Part shown: piece after piece, positions 1 to 9,060 of the stretch
Position numbering within the stretch: the stretch's first letter is position 1
Layout of the letters: the number at the start of each line of letters is the position of its first letter
Source of the DNA: Hymenobacter sp. J193
Lineage (GTDB): Bacteria > Bacteroidota > Bacteroidia > Cytophagales > Hymenobacteraceae
DNA: 64,000 bases
NCBI RefSeq assembly: GCF_024700075.1
Contig: NZ_JAJONE010000001.1
Coordinates: forward strand, 2,570,001 to 2,634,000
Reading direction: 5' to 3'
Notes under the pieces: model-generated
Databases searched by the model: none
What the model was told of the DNA's origin: nothing
The model's input: the letters and a program-made list of their open reading frames with translations, nothing else
Made by a program: the position numbers and the translations under genes

Positions 1-3
1 AAA

Positions 4-483
4 TCACTCACTGGGAAAAAGCAGGTCGTGGAAGTCGCGCTTGGTGGCGGGGTAGCGGTTGAAGGTGCCCAGCCCGCGGGCAACCACCACCTCCCGGGTG
101 GCGCAGAAGATGTCGCCATCGGTTACTACCAGGCTTTTGCCGCTGTGTACTACGTGGGCGCGGCCCACCAGCTGGTCGTGCAGCCGCACGGGGTGCAGGT
201 AATTGATTTTGAACTCGACGGTAGAAACCAGCTCACCTTCCGTGAAGGCCAGGGAAAGGGCCGCCGCGCCCAGGGCGGCATCCATCAGGCCAGCCAGCAC
301 GCCGCCGTGGCAGGTGCCGGGCGAAGACAGGTGCTCGGGCAGCACCGTCATGGTATATTCCACCTGGCCGGGACTGAGCAGGTGCAGGGTCATGCCGTTG
401 GTGCGGCCATACTGGTTCATTTGGTTGTAGATGGCCACCAGCGTGGCCACGTCGGGCAGGGATTCCATGGAGGGCAGAAGCAA
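4..483 (-). CDS. PaaI-like hotdog-fold thioesterase
   Basis: This 159-residue protein has the size and motif layout of the PaaI/YbgC-like thioesterases, hotdog-fold enzymes that hydrolyse acyl-CoA thioesters in the cytoplasm. The segment GTCHGGVLAGLMDAALG (about residues 57-73) is the typical family signature, with the HGG turn and the following helix carrying the acidic residue. The strand pattern after it (STVEFKINYLHP) also fits. The first Met is at 483; a second in-frame Met five codons later (468) is equally plausible because no ribosome binding site decides. The gene is divergent from the DUF962 gene at 537, about 50 bases away, so both probably share one promoter region. The substrate cannot be told from sequence. 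Confidence 0.85.
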   Translation of the reverse strand: MLLPSMESLPDVATLVAIYNQMNQYGRTNGMTLHLLSPGQVEYTMTVLPEHLSSPGTCHGGVLAGLMDAALGAAALSLAFTEGELVSTVEFKINYLHPVRLHDQLVGRAHVVHSGKSLVVTDGDIFCATREVVVARGLGTFNRYPATKRDFHDLLFPSE

Positions 484-536
484 GAAGATTGGACTTTGAC
501 CGAAAAGTTAGGCTTCTTTGGGTAAAGACTTCTGCC

Positions 537-842
537 ATGTCCGCCCTGCCTCTCACCTTCGCCGAGTTTTACCCGCGCTATCTGCGTGACCACCAGCAGC
601 GGGGCACCCGCGTGCTGCACTTTGTGGGTACGTCGCTGTTTCTGGTGGGTGCCGTGGCGGCGCTGGTGCTGCTAAAGCCCATCCTGCTGCTATGGGGCGT
701 GGCAGCGGCCTACGGGCTGGCCTGGGTCGGGCACTTTTTTGTGGAGCACAACCGGCCCGCCACCTTCCAGCACCCATGGTTTTCCCTGCGCGGCGACTTC
801 AGGCTATACTTCGACCTGTGGCGCGGGCGGGAGCGGTTCTAA
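537..842 (+). CDS. DUF962 / Mpo1-like membrane protein
   Basis: This small membrane protein of 101 residues matches the DUF962 (YGL010w/Mpo1-like) family. Visible features are the N-terminal FAEFYPRYLRDHQQRGTR segment, HFVG before the first membrane helix, a second helix, and the closing HFFVEHNRPATFQHPWFSL motif with conserved His, Glu and Asn residues. The yeast relative is a dioxygenase acting on 2-hydroxy fatty acids; whether the bacterial protein does the same is not known. The ATG at 537 is preferred to an upstream TTG because the family motif begins right after it. Its last four bases overlap the end of the convergent acetyltransferase gene, leaving no room for a terminator. Confidence 0.8.
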   Translation: MSALPLTFAEFYPRYLRDHQQRGTRVLHFVGTSLFLVGAVAALVLLKPILLLWGVAAAYGLAWVGHFFVEHNRPATFQHPWFSLRGDFRLYFDLWRGRERF

Positions 843-1276
843 AGCTCCTTGCGCATGAGAAAGTGCGGCACGCTGCCGAACAGCATGTGCGAAGGCACTA
901 CCACCACGTAGCCAGCGCGCTCATAGAACGGCACCGCCGCGGCCCGGGCCTGCAGCACGCATTCCGTCAGGCCCCGCTGCCGGGCTTCTTTTTCCAGATA
1001 CGTCAACACCACCCCGCCCACGCCTTTTCCCTGCCAGGCCGGGTGCACGGCCATAAAGCGCACCTGCGCCTGCGTGGCCGTAGCGGCGTGCAGCCGGCCC
1101 ACGCCGATGACCGAGCCGTCATCGGCCAGCGCCACGGCGTGCACGGTGCCGGGCGCATCGTCGTCGGGGGCGCGCTCCGAGCCGGGGGGCTGCTGCCAGG
1201 GCTGGCGCAGCACCAGGTAGCGAAGCTGGTAGTAGGCGGCCCACTCAGTGGAAAGCTGGGGCGTAGTAACGCGCAT
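839..1276 (-). CDS. GNAT family N-acetyltransferase
   Basis: This 145-residue protein is a single GNAT domain, which transfers an acetyl group from acetyl-CoA to an amine. The acetyl-CoA binding motif A is visible as VRFMAVHPAWQGKGVGG (about residues 71-87), with the Q-x-x-G-x-G pyrophosphate loop. Motif B follows near the end (VPFYERAGYVVV). The N-terminal WAAYYQLRYLVLR helix resembles ElaA/YitI-like members, but the substrate cannot be assigned. It runs convergently to the DUF962 gene, with a four-base overlap at the stop codons, and divergently from yajQ. Confidence 0.85.
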   Translation of the reverse strand: MRVTTPQLSTEWAAYYQLRYLVLRQPWQQPPGSERAPDDDAPGTVHAVALADDGSVIGVGRLHAATATQAQVRFMAVHPAWQGKGVGGVVLTYLEKEARQRGLTECVLQARAAAVPFYERAGYVVVVPSHMLFGSVPHFLMRKEL

Positions 1277-1341
1277 AGGGGTACTTCACGTTGAAGGGAG
1301 AACAGCGCGCCGGAGCCCGGCCGCGCATGCGGTCAAACTCC

Positions 1342-1349
1342 TACCTTTG
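1342..1349 (+). promoter_or_regulatory. Candidate -7 box for yajQ
   Basis: TACCTTTG matches the Bacteroidota -7 consensus TAnnTTTG exactly and lies 46 bases before the yajQ start. No clear TTG sits at the expected -33 distance, so the call is tentative. Confidence 0.4.
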
Positions 1350-1395
1350 GCGCTTCACTGCCGCAAGATATTCTTTCCCTTCTCCGTTTCTGCCC

Positions 1396-1887
1396 ATGGC
1401 CTCCTTCGATATCGTCAGCAAAGTTGATCCGCAAACCCTGGAAAATGCCGTGAACACGGCCAAAAAAGAGCTCCAGACCCGCTACGACCTGCGCGACACC
1501 AAAGGCGGCATCGAGCTGGATAAGAAGGCCAACACCATTCTGCTTTCCTCCGAAAACTCCATGCGCATTCAGGCCCTGGAGCATATTCTGCTGACGCGCA
1601 TTGTGAAGCAGGGCATTGATGGCACCGTGCTCGACTTTTCGGAAGAGGAGCTGCCCAGCGGCGCGCTGGTGAAGAAAACCGTGAAAGTGCGCGCCGGGGT
1701 CGACAAGGAAGTGGGGCGTAAAATCATCAAGGCCATCAAGGATGCCAAGGTGAAGGTGGAAGCGCAGATGCAGGACGACCAGGTGCGCGTGACGGCCAAG
1801 AAAATCGACGACCTGCAGGCCGCTATTGCCGCCGTCCGCCGTGCCGAGGTAGGCCAGCCCCTGCAGTTCGTGAATATGAAGAGCTAA
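1396..1887 (+). CDS. yajQ: YajQ family nucleotide-binding protein
   Basis: This 163-residue protein matches YajQ over its whole length. It starts with the typical MASFDIVSKVDPQTLENAVN, followed by ELQTRYDLRDTK and the closing PLQFVNMK tail. YajQ proteins have two ferredoxin-like domains and bind nucleotides; a Xanthomonas homologue binds cyclic di-GMP and influences gene expression, but for most species the role is open. The ATG at 1396 is chosen because the family begins here; the longer upstream frame encodes no family sequence. The gene stands alone between a divergent acetyltransferase gene and terC. A TACCTTTG box upstream is a likely promoter element. Confidence 0.93.
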   Translation: MASFDIVSKVDPQTLENAVNTAKKELQTRYDLRDTKGGIELDKKANTILLSSENSMRIQALEHILLTRIVKQGIDGTVLDFSEEELPSGALVKKTVKVRAGVDKEVGRKIIKAIKDAKVKVEAQMQDDQVRVTAKKIDDLQAAIAAVRRAEVGQPLQFVNMKS

Positions 1888-1998
1888 TTCAATGCGCTAA
1901 TGCGGAAATGTGCTGAGGCTTTTTCTGGCAGCAGCATGGCGGCACATTCCTCTTCATCAGCACATCAGCACATTTTCCACTTTCGCACATTAAACACC
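1888..1998. repeat. Intergenic imperfect inverted repeat
   Basis: The spacer between yajQ and terC carries repeated variants of a short unit (GCTAATG, TGTGCTGA, TCAGCACAT). The left half reads as an imperfect inverted copy of the right half. Such repetitive spacers are frequent in Cytophagales genomes. It could fold in RNA, but no U-tract is present. Confidence 0.4.
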
Positions 1999-2766
1999 AT
2001 GTTCGACCTTTCTGTTTTTTCCGAGACGCAAACCTGGGTGAGCCTGCTTACGCTCACGTTCATGGAAATCGTGCTCGGCATCGACAATATCATCTTCATT
2101 TCCATCATCGTCAACCGCCTCGACCCGTCTCAGCAAAAGCGGGGGCGCACCATCGGGCTGGTGTTGGCGCTGGTTATCCGCATCCTGCTGCTGATGAGCA
2201 TTTCCTGGATTGTGGGGCTGAAGGCGCCGCTGTTTCACCTCGACGTGCCGTGGGCCGACCACGACTTTGGCGTGACGGGCCGGGATATTATCCTGCTGAT
2301 TGGGGGCTTGTTCCTGATTGCCAAAAGCACCACCGAAATCCACACCAAGCTGCAGGGTGAGGAGGAAAATGAAGCCGGCGGCGCCGTTTACAAGTCCATG
2401 GGCGGCATCATCGTGCAGATTGTGCTCATCGACATCGTATTCAGCTTCGATTCCATCCTGACGGCCGTGGGCTTGGTCGACAACGTGATGATCATGGTGC
2501 TGGCCGTGGTGCTGTCGATGGGCGTAATGCTGGTTTTCTCGGGCGTTGTGGCCGATTTCGTGAACCGCAACCCCACCATCAAGATGCTGGCCCTCTCGTT
2601 CCTGATTATGATTGGGGTGATGCTGGTGATGGAAGCCTTCCACAAGGAAATCGAGAAAGGCTACATCTACTTTGCTATGTTCTTCTCCCTGATGGTGGAA
2701 GTTCTTAATATGCGTCTGCGCAAGAAAGCTGACCCCGTGCACCTGCGCGACTCCCGCTTCGACTAG
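1999..2766 (+). CDS. TerC family integral membrane protein
   Basis: This polytopic membrane protein of 255 residues belongs to the TerC/YkoY family, linked to metal (notably manganese) efflux and, in some operons, tellurite resistance. Family hallmarks are MEIVLGIDNIIFISIIVNRL near the N-terminus and VLIDIVFSFDSILTAVGLV in the middle, with acidic residues inside membrane helices, and about seven hydrophobic segments. The ATG at 1999 is preferred because the conserved domain starts within a few residues; the longer frame upstream runs through the repetitive spacer. No other ter genes are adjacent, so a general metal-homeostasis role is more likely than tellurite resistance. A hairpin terminator follows directly. 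Confidence 0.9.
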   Translation: MFDLSVFSETQTWVSLLTLTFMEIVLGIDNIIFISIIVNRLDPSQQKRGRTIGLVLALVIRILLLMSISWIVGLKAPLFHLDVPWADHDFGVTGRDIILLIGGLFLIAKSTTEIHTKLQGEEENEAGGAVYKSMGGIIVQIVLIDIVFSFDSILTAVGLVDNVMIMVLAVVLSMGVMLVFSGVVADFVNRNPTIKMLALSFLIMIGVMLVMEAFHKEIEKGYIYFAMFFSLMVEVLNMRLRKKADPVHLRDSRFD

Positions 2767-2790
2767 CAGCAGCTAATAAACTCAGCAAAG

Positions 2791-2825
2791 AAAAGGCCCG
2801 CAACATGTTGTTGCGGGCCTTTTTT
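2791..2825. terminator. Bidirectional hairpin terminator
   Basis: A near-perfect stem (AAAGGCCCGCAACA and its complement) is flanked by an A-run on the left and a T-run on the right. It can terminate both terC and the convergent J-domain gene, whose stop lies in the T-run. Confidence 0.85.
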
Positions 2826-3612
2826 ATAGGTGTTTGAGCAGCATCAACACTACCAGCAGCGCTACCATCGAAGCAATAATAGCCAGATTCACGCACGCCA
2901 TCGGGCTGCGGACGGCCCAGCCGGCAGCGGCCAGCAGCACCAGCAGCCCGCTGAAAAAAACCAGAACGCTGGGCCCGCCGCGTACCGGCACGGGCGTGCC
3001 GTCGGGCAGCCGCGCCGCAAACACAAAACGGCAAAGCGGTGAAATTCGCAGCTGCAGGTACGCAGTGGTGAGGGGAATGTCGGTCGGGGTGATGAAGCGC
3101 CCGTGGGAGGTGCCTACCAGGTGGCTGCCCGGCTCGACATACTCCTGAGCGGTGCGGTCGTCGAGCGAAAGGAAGGCTGCCTGCACGTCTCTGCGGAGCA
3201 GAAAGTAATCGGCCAGGATAAGGCCCGGTAGCAGCAGCAGTAGCTGGCACCAGCGCCGGGCACGGCCGGCATAGGCACTATAATCGAATGCCTGACGAAT
3301 GCGGATTCTGGTCCGGCGCCCAAATGCTACCGGGGGCGGAGCCCGCTTGGGCGGCGGCTCGGAAGCAGCAGCCGGAGGCGGAGTCGCAACTGTTGGCTGT
3401 CGGGCCCGCTGTAAGGTCAGATCGTAGCGCTGCCGGCGAGCAGGGTCCGAAAGCGTTTCGTAGGCTTCGTTGACGGCCAGATAGCGCTGATGGGCGGCGG
3501 GGTCCGGGGTACGGTCGGGGTGGGTAAGCTGCACCAGCCGCAGGTAGGCCCGCCGGATTTCAGTTGCCGATGCCTGCTCCCCGACCTCTAGTACAGTGTA
3601 ATGCGTTGTCAT
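2824..3612 (-). CDS. J-domain protein with C-terminal membrane helices
   Basis: The protein (262 residues) starts with a J domain (about residues 1-65) that carries the HPD tripeptide at 31-33, the motif that stimulates the ATPase of DnaK-type chaperones. A proline- and alanine-rich linker follows (about 75-100). The rest contains at least three hydrophobic stretches: QLLLLLPGLILADYFLL, VFFSGLLVLLAAAGWAV and the C-terminal LAIIASMVALLVVLMLL. There is no zinc-finger or DnaJ C-terminal substrate domain, so this is a membrane-anchored type III J protein that probably recruits DnaK to the inner membrane. Its client is unknown. It lies downstream of the fungalysin gene but is separated from it by a terminator. 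Confidence 0.82.
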   Translation of the reverse strand: MTTHYTVLEVGEQASATEIRRAYLRLVQLTHPDRTPDPAAHQRYLAVNEAYETLSDPARRQRYDLTLQRARQPTVATPPPAAASEPPPKRAPPPVAFGRRTRIRIRQAFDYSAYAGRARRWCQLLLLLPGLILADYFLLRRDVQAAFLSLDDRTAQEYVEPGSHLVGTSHGRFITPTDIPLTTAYLQLRISPLCRFVFAARLPDGTPVPVRGGPSVLVFFSGLLVLLAAAGWAVRSPMACVNLAIIASMVALLVVLMLLKHL

Positions 3613-3624
3613 ACTGATTCATAG

Positions 3625-3659
3625 AAAAACCCGCCCGACAGTCAGTCAGGCGGGTTTTT
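3625..3659. terminator. Hairpin terminator after fungalysin gene
   Basis: Stem AAAAACCCGCC / GGCGGGTTTTT with a loop of about 13 bases, in the gap between the fungalysin stop (3679) and the J-domain start (3612). It reads symmetrically and gives a U-run on the minus strand. Confidence 0.85.
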
Positions 3660-3678
3660 GAAAATACTAATGAACAGA

Positions 3679-6273
3679 TTAATGGCGCACCATCACCTTT
3701 TTGGTGAGTGTGCCCTGAGGCGTGGTAACGCGCACCATATACACGCCATTGGCCAGCTGGCTCAGGTCGAGGGTAGTGCCGACCTGCGCCTGGGCCGCCG
3801 AAACGGAAACAGTGCGCAGCAGGGAGCCTACCACCGACAGCACCTCTACCTGCACCGGGGCGGCACTCAAGCCAAACGTCCGGACCGTGAGCACGTCATT
3901 GGCCGGGTTGGGATACACTTCCACCGAGGCGGCACTCAGGGTGGCTTTGGTGGCCAGTGCGGCTGGCACCGCAAAGCCCGCCTTGTTGTCCTTCACCGAC
4001 TTGCTGCTGCCCTGTACGGCATCGGTACCCATGCCGCGGCGGGCAAACACGCGCCAGATCAGGTCCTCGTTGGCCGATTTATAAAGGGCTTTGTCGGCGG
4101 CCAGAATGGCGTCGCGGCCATCCAGGAAGCCGGGGCTGCAGGGCTGGAGCTTCAGGGCTTCCATCACCAGCTGCATGGCTTTGTTGTTGCCGCCGGTGCC
4201 CCGGTATACGTCGGCATCGTAGCCGTAGCGCTCAATCATGGCCCAGTTCAAATCCCACAGAACCGTGGCCCACACCTCGCCGATATCGTGCGTTTCAGTG
4301 TAGGGCTTGCCAATGATGGCATAGGTATAGTCGTTGACGGTGATATCGGTGGTGTAGAGCTTGAGGCGAATCCCCTCGCCATCGGTAGCTTCCCCTACCG
4401 CGTAAGTTCCTACGCTCCGCGGGGTAGTGGCCTTGTCGCCGGGGCGGGTAGTAAGCCACAGGGCAACAAAGTCGCTCCAGCCCTCGCCCATGTTCTCATC
4501 ATTTTCCAGGCAACCAGCGGTAGACGGGCCACCGGTAAGCCGGGTGGTGATGCCGTGGGTGTACTCATGAGAAACAATAGCGTTGTCGAAGGAGCCGTCC
4601 CGGTCTACGTATTTTTTGGGCGGGCTGAGCAGCTCTACCGTAACGGTTTCACCGGCTTTCAGGCGCGCCTTCAGTAGCTCGCCGGCGGCCAGCGTGATGT
4701 TCAGGCTGGGAACGTCGAATTGCTCATCTCCGCTCATGGTGATGAGCTCATCGGGTACGTTGTTGATAACGATAACGGCAATAGCACCGGCATTCTGAGC
4801 CGTCCGCACCTTTTCAATAAACTCACAGTCGCCGCGGTCCAGCAGGGCAATGTTGCCTTTCACGGCGCTGGCATTGGTGAGCATACCGCTGCAGGCCAGC
4901 GTAGGAGTGGAGCTGCCATCGTTTACCAATACTACTTTGCCCGTTAAGGGCGTGGTCGGCGGCAGGGCCGGACCAATAGCGCTGGTAGCAGCCGGGTACG
5001 TATCGGCAATGGAAGCCGGGCTGGTCACCTTCATGGTAGTCGGGTTGGGAGCCGGCCACATGAACATGTGCATCTGTGGGGAGGTGCCATCTACGCTGGG
5101 CACGAAATAGGCATTGTAAACATCCTCCGGATCCTGCGCTACTGCCCGGATGGCATCGTTGCTTCGGCCTTTGCCCGTGTAGTTTTTGACCTGGAAGTTG
5201 CCGCTTTCCTCCCGGAACCCATAGTGGTAGAAAACATCGTGCATGATGTTGTTCATATAAAACAGGTTCACCACGGCCGCATCCCGGTTATCGGCAAGTG
5301 ACTTCTGCATGTCGTAAGCCGGGTTGAATGCCAGACTGGTACCACCACTGAAATAGGCCGGGCGGCTATTGGCATCGAGCACGTACGCCTGCACATTGTT
5401 ACCCCGCGTGGTGGTAAACTCCGCTCCGGCGGTGCCATTGGTATCGTGCCAGCCGTAGGGCGAGGCTTGCACATCAGCGGGGTTACGCACGGTTGTGCGC
5501 CCTCCAAACGACGGCCCTTCGGTGGGAATGGCAAATACCGTGTAGCTGGCATTGTCGGCGCTGGGACGGTTGCTGCGGGTTGGCTGCGGGGTAGCCAGCT
5601 GGTCGATGGCGGAAGGGGCTGGCGGCAGCAGCTTCTCGTGCTTGTTCCGGTCGTGCTGCTGTACAACGCGGCCCGTAGTGGCATCCACCAGCATGTGCCA
5701 CTGCTGCTTGCTGCGCGGCGGGTGCAGGGTTACTTCCCAGAGCAGGTGCACCTGGTTGTCGTCGCCGAGCGAGTACATCAGAGCCACGGGAATAGCTTCC
5801 TTTGACAAGGCTTCGTCCCGGAGCGTGAGGCGGGCCGAGCGGCTCTGAGCGGTGGAAACTGCCTTCAGGGTCGCAGGGGTAAGGTGCAGATTTTGAGCTG
5901 CCGCCAGGGTGGCTTCTATTCCCGAAAGACTGGCCGTGGCTGTCGGAGCCTTATGGGCCAGGTCGGCCACGAAGCGGCCAGTTCGGGTTAGCAGGTTGCC
6001 CTGCACATCGAAATGCAGGCCCATTTCGGTGCCCAGCACCGGCAGGCCCTGGTGCTGCTGACGCAGGTACACGTGGGTCAGGCCGGTGGCTTCGTCTGTA
6101 TAGGCATCCGTCACGGCCGGGTCCTGCACGTCGGCGGGCTGTAGGCCCAGTTGAGTATAATGCGCCGTGAGGTACTGCTGGGCTTTGGCGGCCGGCGCTT
6201 GGGCGTACAGCGCTACGGGGGTTGCCAGGCCCAGAAGCGTGGCTGCGCAAAGGCTGGTAAAAAGTGTTTTCAC
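3679..6273 (-). CDS. Secreted fungalysin (M36) metallopeptidase, T9SS cargo
   Basis: This is a large secreted zinc protease of the M36 fungalysin family (about 864 residues). A hydrophobic signal peptide is followed by an N-terminal propeptide. The catalytic HEYTH lies near residues 569-573, with the glutamate ligand in GEGWSDF about 25 residues on, as expected. A PA domain (about 430-525, containing ALLDRGDCEF) is inserted in the catalytic part. The C-terminus is a type IX secretion sorting domain (VYPNPANDVL ... GVYMVRV ... KKVMVRH), so the enzyme is exported across the outer membrane. The GTG at 6273 is chosen because the signal peptide starts there; an ATG 25 codons upstream would place extra residues ahead of it. 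A second secreted zinc protease gene is divergent, 205 bases away. Confidence 0.92.
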   Translation of the reverse strand: MKTLFTSLCAATLLGLATPVALYAQAPAAKAQQYLTAHYTQLGLQPADVQDPAVTDAYTDEATGLTHVYLRQQHQGLPVLGTEMGLHFDVQGNLLTRTGRFVADLAHKAPTATASLSGIEATLAAAQNLHLTPATLKAVSTAQSRSARLTLRDEALSKEAIPVALMYSLGDDNQVHLLWEVTLHPPRSKQQWHMLVDATTGRVVQQHDRNKHEKLLPPAPSAIDQLATPQPTRSNRPSADNASYTVFAIPTEGPSFGGRTTVRNPADVQASPYGWHDTNGTAGAEFTTTRGNNVQAYVLDANSRPAYFSGGTSLAFNPAYDMQKSLADNRDAAVVNLFYMNNIMHDVFYHYGFREESGNFQVKNYTGKGRSNDAIRAVAQDPEDVYNAYFVPSVDGTSPQMHMFMWPAPNPTTMKVTSPASIADTYPAATSAIGPALPPTTPLTGKVVLVNDGSSTPTLACSGMLTNASAVKGNIALLDRGDCEFIEKVRTAQNAGAIAVIVINNVPDELITMSGDEQFDVPSLNITLAAGELLKARLKAGETVTVELLSPPKKYVDRDGSFDNAIVSHEYTHGITTRLTGGPSTAGCLENDENMGEGWSDFVALWLTTRPGDKATTPRSVGTYAVGEATDGEGIRLKLYTTDITVNDYTYAIIGKPYTETHDIGEVWATVLWDLNWAMIERYGYDADVYRGTGGNNKAMQLVMEALKLQPCSPGFLDGRDAILAADKALYKSANEDLIWRVFARRGMGTDAVQGSSKSVKDNKAGFAVPAALATKATLSAASVEVYPNPANDVLTVRTFGLSAAPVQVEVLSVVGSLLRTVSVSAAQAQVGTTLDLSQLANGVYMVRVTTPQGTLTKKVMVRH

Positions 6274-6478
6274 GGAAACAAATGAAAGTTGGCAACAGGT
6301 TAGAAAAGTAAATATACAAGAGTTTAAAGAAGCATCAGCCTCTGGCAACTGCTTGTATCAGGCTTTGTTAACAACCAGATTCTGGCGGGGCGGTGTGGTG
6401 GGTGCCAACGAAGTTCAGTACATTTGAAGCTAGTGAAAGTGCGTTTCATAGATCTGATGGTCTTTAGTTGCTGAGTAA

Positions 6479-8980
6479 ATGAAAAAACGTATACTACTTG
6501 CTGCACTGGCCCTGAGTGGCGTGCAGCTAAGCCATGCCCAGGCCATCAAGCCCCAGGCAGCGCCCGGGCGTACCACCGTGTGCTACGCTTCGAGCAAGAA
6601 TGCCTTCACCCATATTGCGCCCCCCGAAAAGTTTCTGCGCGACCAGGCCCTGAAAAAGCGGGCTCCGGCGGCGGCCAACATCATCGTCACCTACAATGGC
6701 TTCCCGGCTGATGCCAAAGCCGCTTTCCAGTTTGCGGTTGACATCTGGGCCTCGCAGCTGAAAAGCGAGGTGCCCATCCACATCAGTGCCACCTGGACCA
6801 GGCTGGGCTCCGGCGTGTTGGGCTCTGCTCGCCCATCCACCTTTTACCGGAATGTGAGCGGCGCCCCGCAAGCAAACGTCTGGTATCCTATTGCACTGGC
6901 CGAAAAGCTTGCCGGAGAGGAACTGAACGGGCCAACCGAGGCGGATATTGAAGCCAGCTTCAATAGCACGTTCAACTGGTACCTGCGTACCGATGGCAAG
7001 ACCCCTGCCGGCAAGCACGATCTGGTGTCGGTAGTGCTGCACGAGCTGGGCCATGGCCTGGGCTTCGTAGATGCAATGAACAAAACCGGCTCAACGGGTA
7101 GCCAGGGGTTTAGCGGGCTGCCGGTCGTCTACGACACGTTCGTGGAAAATGCCACTGGCCAGCGCCTTACCAATACTGCCATCTTCCCAAACCCCTCCAC
7201 GGCGCTGGGCAGCCAGATCACCAGCGTCCGAGGGCTGTACTTCAATAGCCCCCGCGCTGTGGCGGTGAATAATAACACCCGCCCGGCCCTCTACGCGCCC
7301 CGCACCTTCGAGCCGGGTTCCAGCATTGCCCACCTCGACGAGGGTACTTACCTAGAGGGCGACCAGAACTCCCTGATGACGCCGCAGATTGGCGCGGCGG
7401 AAGCCATTCATGCTCCCGGCCCCATCATGCTGCGGATGTTTGATGATATGGGCTGGTTTAACACCGCTATCCGCCACACACCCCTGCGCGACACCGAAAC
7501 GGCTCAGGACTTCGTGATACGCGCTACCATCGAAAGCGACGGCACAGTGAAAGCTGGCAGCACCAAGCTGGTGTACTCCATCGACAATGCGGCCGATGTG
7601 ACGGTGAACCTCACGGCCACCGGCCAGGGCAACGAGTACACGGCCACCATTCCCAACCCGGGCCTGGGCCATACCGTGCGCTACTACCTCACGGCCAGCG
7701 ACAACGAAACCAGCCGTACCTACAATGCGCCCGGCAAGCCGGCTCCCGGTGTGACGGCTCAGGAGCGGTACACCTTTAAGGTCGGTGCCGACGTAACCGC
7801 GCCCGAAGTGGTGCACGAGGCGCCGGGCTTCTTGTTCCTGAACCAGTTTCCCTTCCAGCTGGTGGTGCTGGCCGACGACAACGTGGGCGTAGCCAGCGTA
7901 ACGGTGGAATACAGTGTGAATGGAGTAGCCCAAACACCTATTCCGCTCACTAAAACCGACGAGTATACCTACACCGGCTTGCTTAACCCAGCTGGTATCA
8001 AGGATAGCGACGTTATCACCTACCGCGTGGTAGTACAGGATGTATCGGCGGCCCAGAACAAAACCACCAACCCCGATACCGGTCTGTACACGGTGAACGT
8101 GGTGTCGCTGAAGGCGGCGCAGGTAACGTACGTTAACGAGCTGAACAGCACTGCCCCGCTGGATTTCGTGGGCAACGGCTTCTCCATTACCACGCCCACG
8201 GGCTTCAGCAACTCGGCTATTCACTCTACGCATCCTTATCCCGACGGGACCGATGAGAACGACGAGAGCAACTACATCTATCAGCTGCTGGTGCCCATCC
8301 GGGTGCGGGAAAGCCGCGCCGAGGCCACGGTGAAGTTTGATGAGATTGTGCTGGTGGAGCCCGGCGAAGAAGATGCCGTTTTCGGAGACGCTGAGTTTTT
8401 CGATTACGTGGTAGTGGAAGGCAGCAAGGACGGGGGCACCACGTGGATTCCGCTGGCCGACGGCTACGATGCCCGCGCCAATGAACTGTGGCTGAGTACG
8501 TACCTAAGTGCAATGGACGACGATAACAATTCTACGGCAGTAGGCACTCCCTCACTGTTCCGGGGCCGTACCCTCAACCTGCGCGACAGGTTTGCCGGTG
8601 GCGATGTGGTGCAGCTGCGCTTCCGCCTCTTCGCCGACCAGGCTGCTCACGGCTGGGGCTGGGCCATCGATAACGTGCGCATTCAGGATGCCGTGACTGG
8701 CGTGGCCGACGAGCTCCAGGCAACCGGAGGCTTCAGTATCTTCCCGAACCCCACTTCCGGCCGCTTCACGGTGCAGGCCCGCCTGGCCAAAGCCACCCCG
8801 GGCCTGCAGGTAGTGGTGCGCAACGTGCTGGGCCAGGAAGTGCTGCGCAAGGCCGTGCGCGAAACGCCCGGCCAGCTCCACGAGACCATCGACCTGGGCG
8901 GCCTCGCCAACGGCCTGTACCTGGTAAGCCTGGGCACCGGTGCCGATGCGCTGACCAAGCGCGTGATGGTGCAGAAATAA
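6479..8980 (+). CDS. Secreted zinc metalloprotease with T9SS sorting domain
   Basis: This 833-residue secreted protein has a signal peptide ending near residue 20 (LSHAQA). The catalytic part carries HELGHGLGF (188-196), an extended HExxHxxG zinc motif of the metzincin type. Beyond about residue 345 there are beta-rich, probably Ig-like, segments including a region comparing changes between bonds of residues such as VTVEYSVNG. The end is a type IX sorting domain (FSIFPNPTSGRF ... NGLYLVSL ... KRVMVQK). The family is probably related to PA-containing or matrixin-like proteases of Bacteroidota; the exact clan is uncertain. It is transcribed divergently from the fungalysin gene, suggesting joint use in extracellular protein digestion. 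Its stop codon lies inside the perfect palindrome at 8975-9060. Confidence 0.85.
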   Translation: MKKRILLAALALSGVQLSHAQAIKPQAAPGRTTVCYASSKNAFTHIAPPEKFLRDQALKKRAPAAANIIVTYNGFPADAKAAFQFAVDIWASQLKSEVPIHISATWTRLGSGVLGSARPSTFYRNVSGAPQANVWYPIALAEKLAGEELNGPTEADIEASFNSTFNWYLRTDGKTPAGKHDLVSVVLHELGHGLGFVDAMNKTGSTGSQGFSGLPVVYDTFVENATGQRLTNTAIFPNPSTALGSQITSVRGLYFNSPRAVAVNNNTRPALYAPRTFEPGSSIAHLDEGTYLEGDQNSLMTPQIGAAEAIHAPGPIMLRMFDDMGWFNTAIRHTPLRDTETAQDFVIRATIESDGTVKAGSTKLVYSIDNAADVTVNLTATGQGNEYTATIPNPGLGHTVRYYLTASDNETSRTYNAPGKPAPGVTAQERYTFKVGADVTAPEVVHEAPGFLFLNQFPFQLVVLADDNVGVASVTVEYSVNGVAQTPIPLTKTDEYTYTGLLNPAGIKDSDVITYRVVVQDVSAAQNKTTNPDTGLYTVNVVSLKAAQVTYVNELNSTAPLDFVGNGFSITTPTGFSNSAIHSTHPYPDGTDENDESNYIYQLLVPIRVRESRAEATVKFDEIVLVEPGEEDAVFGDAEFFDYVVVEGSKDGGTTWIPLADGYDARANELWLSTYLSAMDDDNNSTAVGTPSLFRGRTLNLRDRFAGGDVVQLRFRLFADQAAHGWGWAIDNVRIQDAVTGVADELQATGGFSIFPNPTSGRFTVQARLAKATPGLQVVVRNVLGQEVLRKAVRETPGQLHETIDLGGLANGLYLVSLGTGADALTKRVMVQK

Positions 8981-9060
8981 ACAGCAAGGGCTCTAAGCAG
9001 AACGGGCTGCTTCTCATATGAGAAGCAGCCCGTTCTGCTTAGAGCCCTTGCTGTTTATTT
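8975..9060. terminator. Perfect 86-bp palindrome between convergent genes
   Basis: Two arms of 43 bases are exact reverse complements with no spacer; the centre is CAT|ATG between 9017 and 9018. The palindrome includes the stop codon of the upstream protease and ends one base before the stop codon of the convergent lipoprotein gene. Its A/T-rich ends would give a U-tract in both directions, so it can act as a bidirectional terminator. The length and the lack of any mismatch or loop are unusual for a terminator. Confidence 0.75.
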
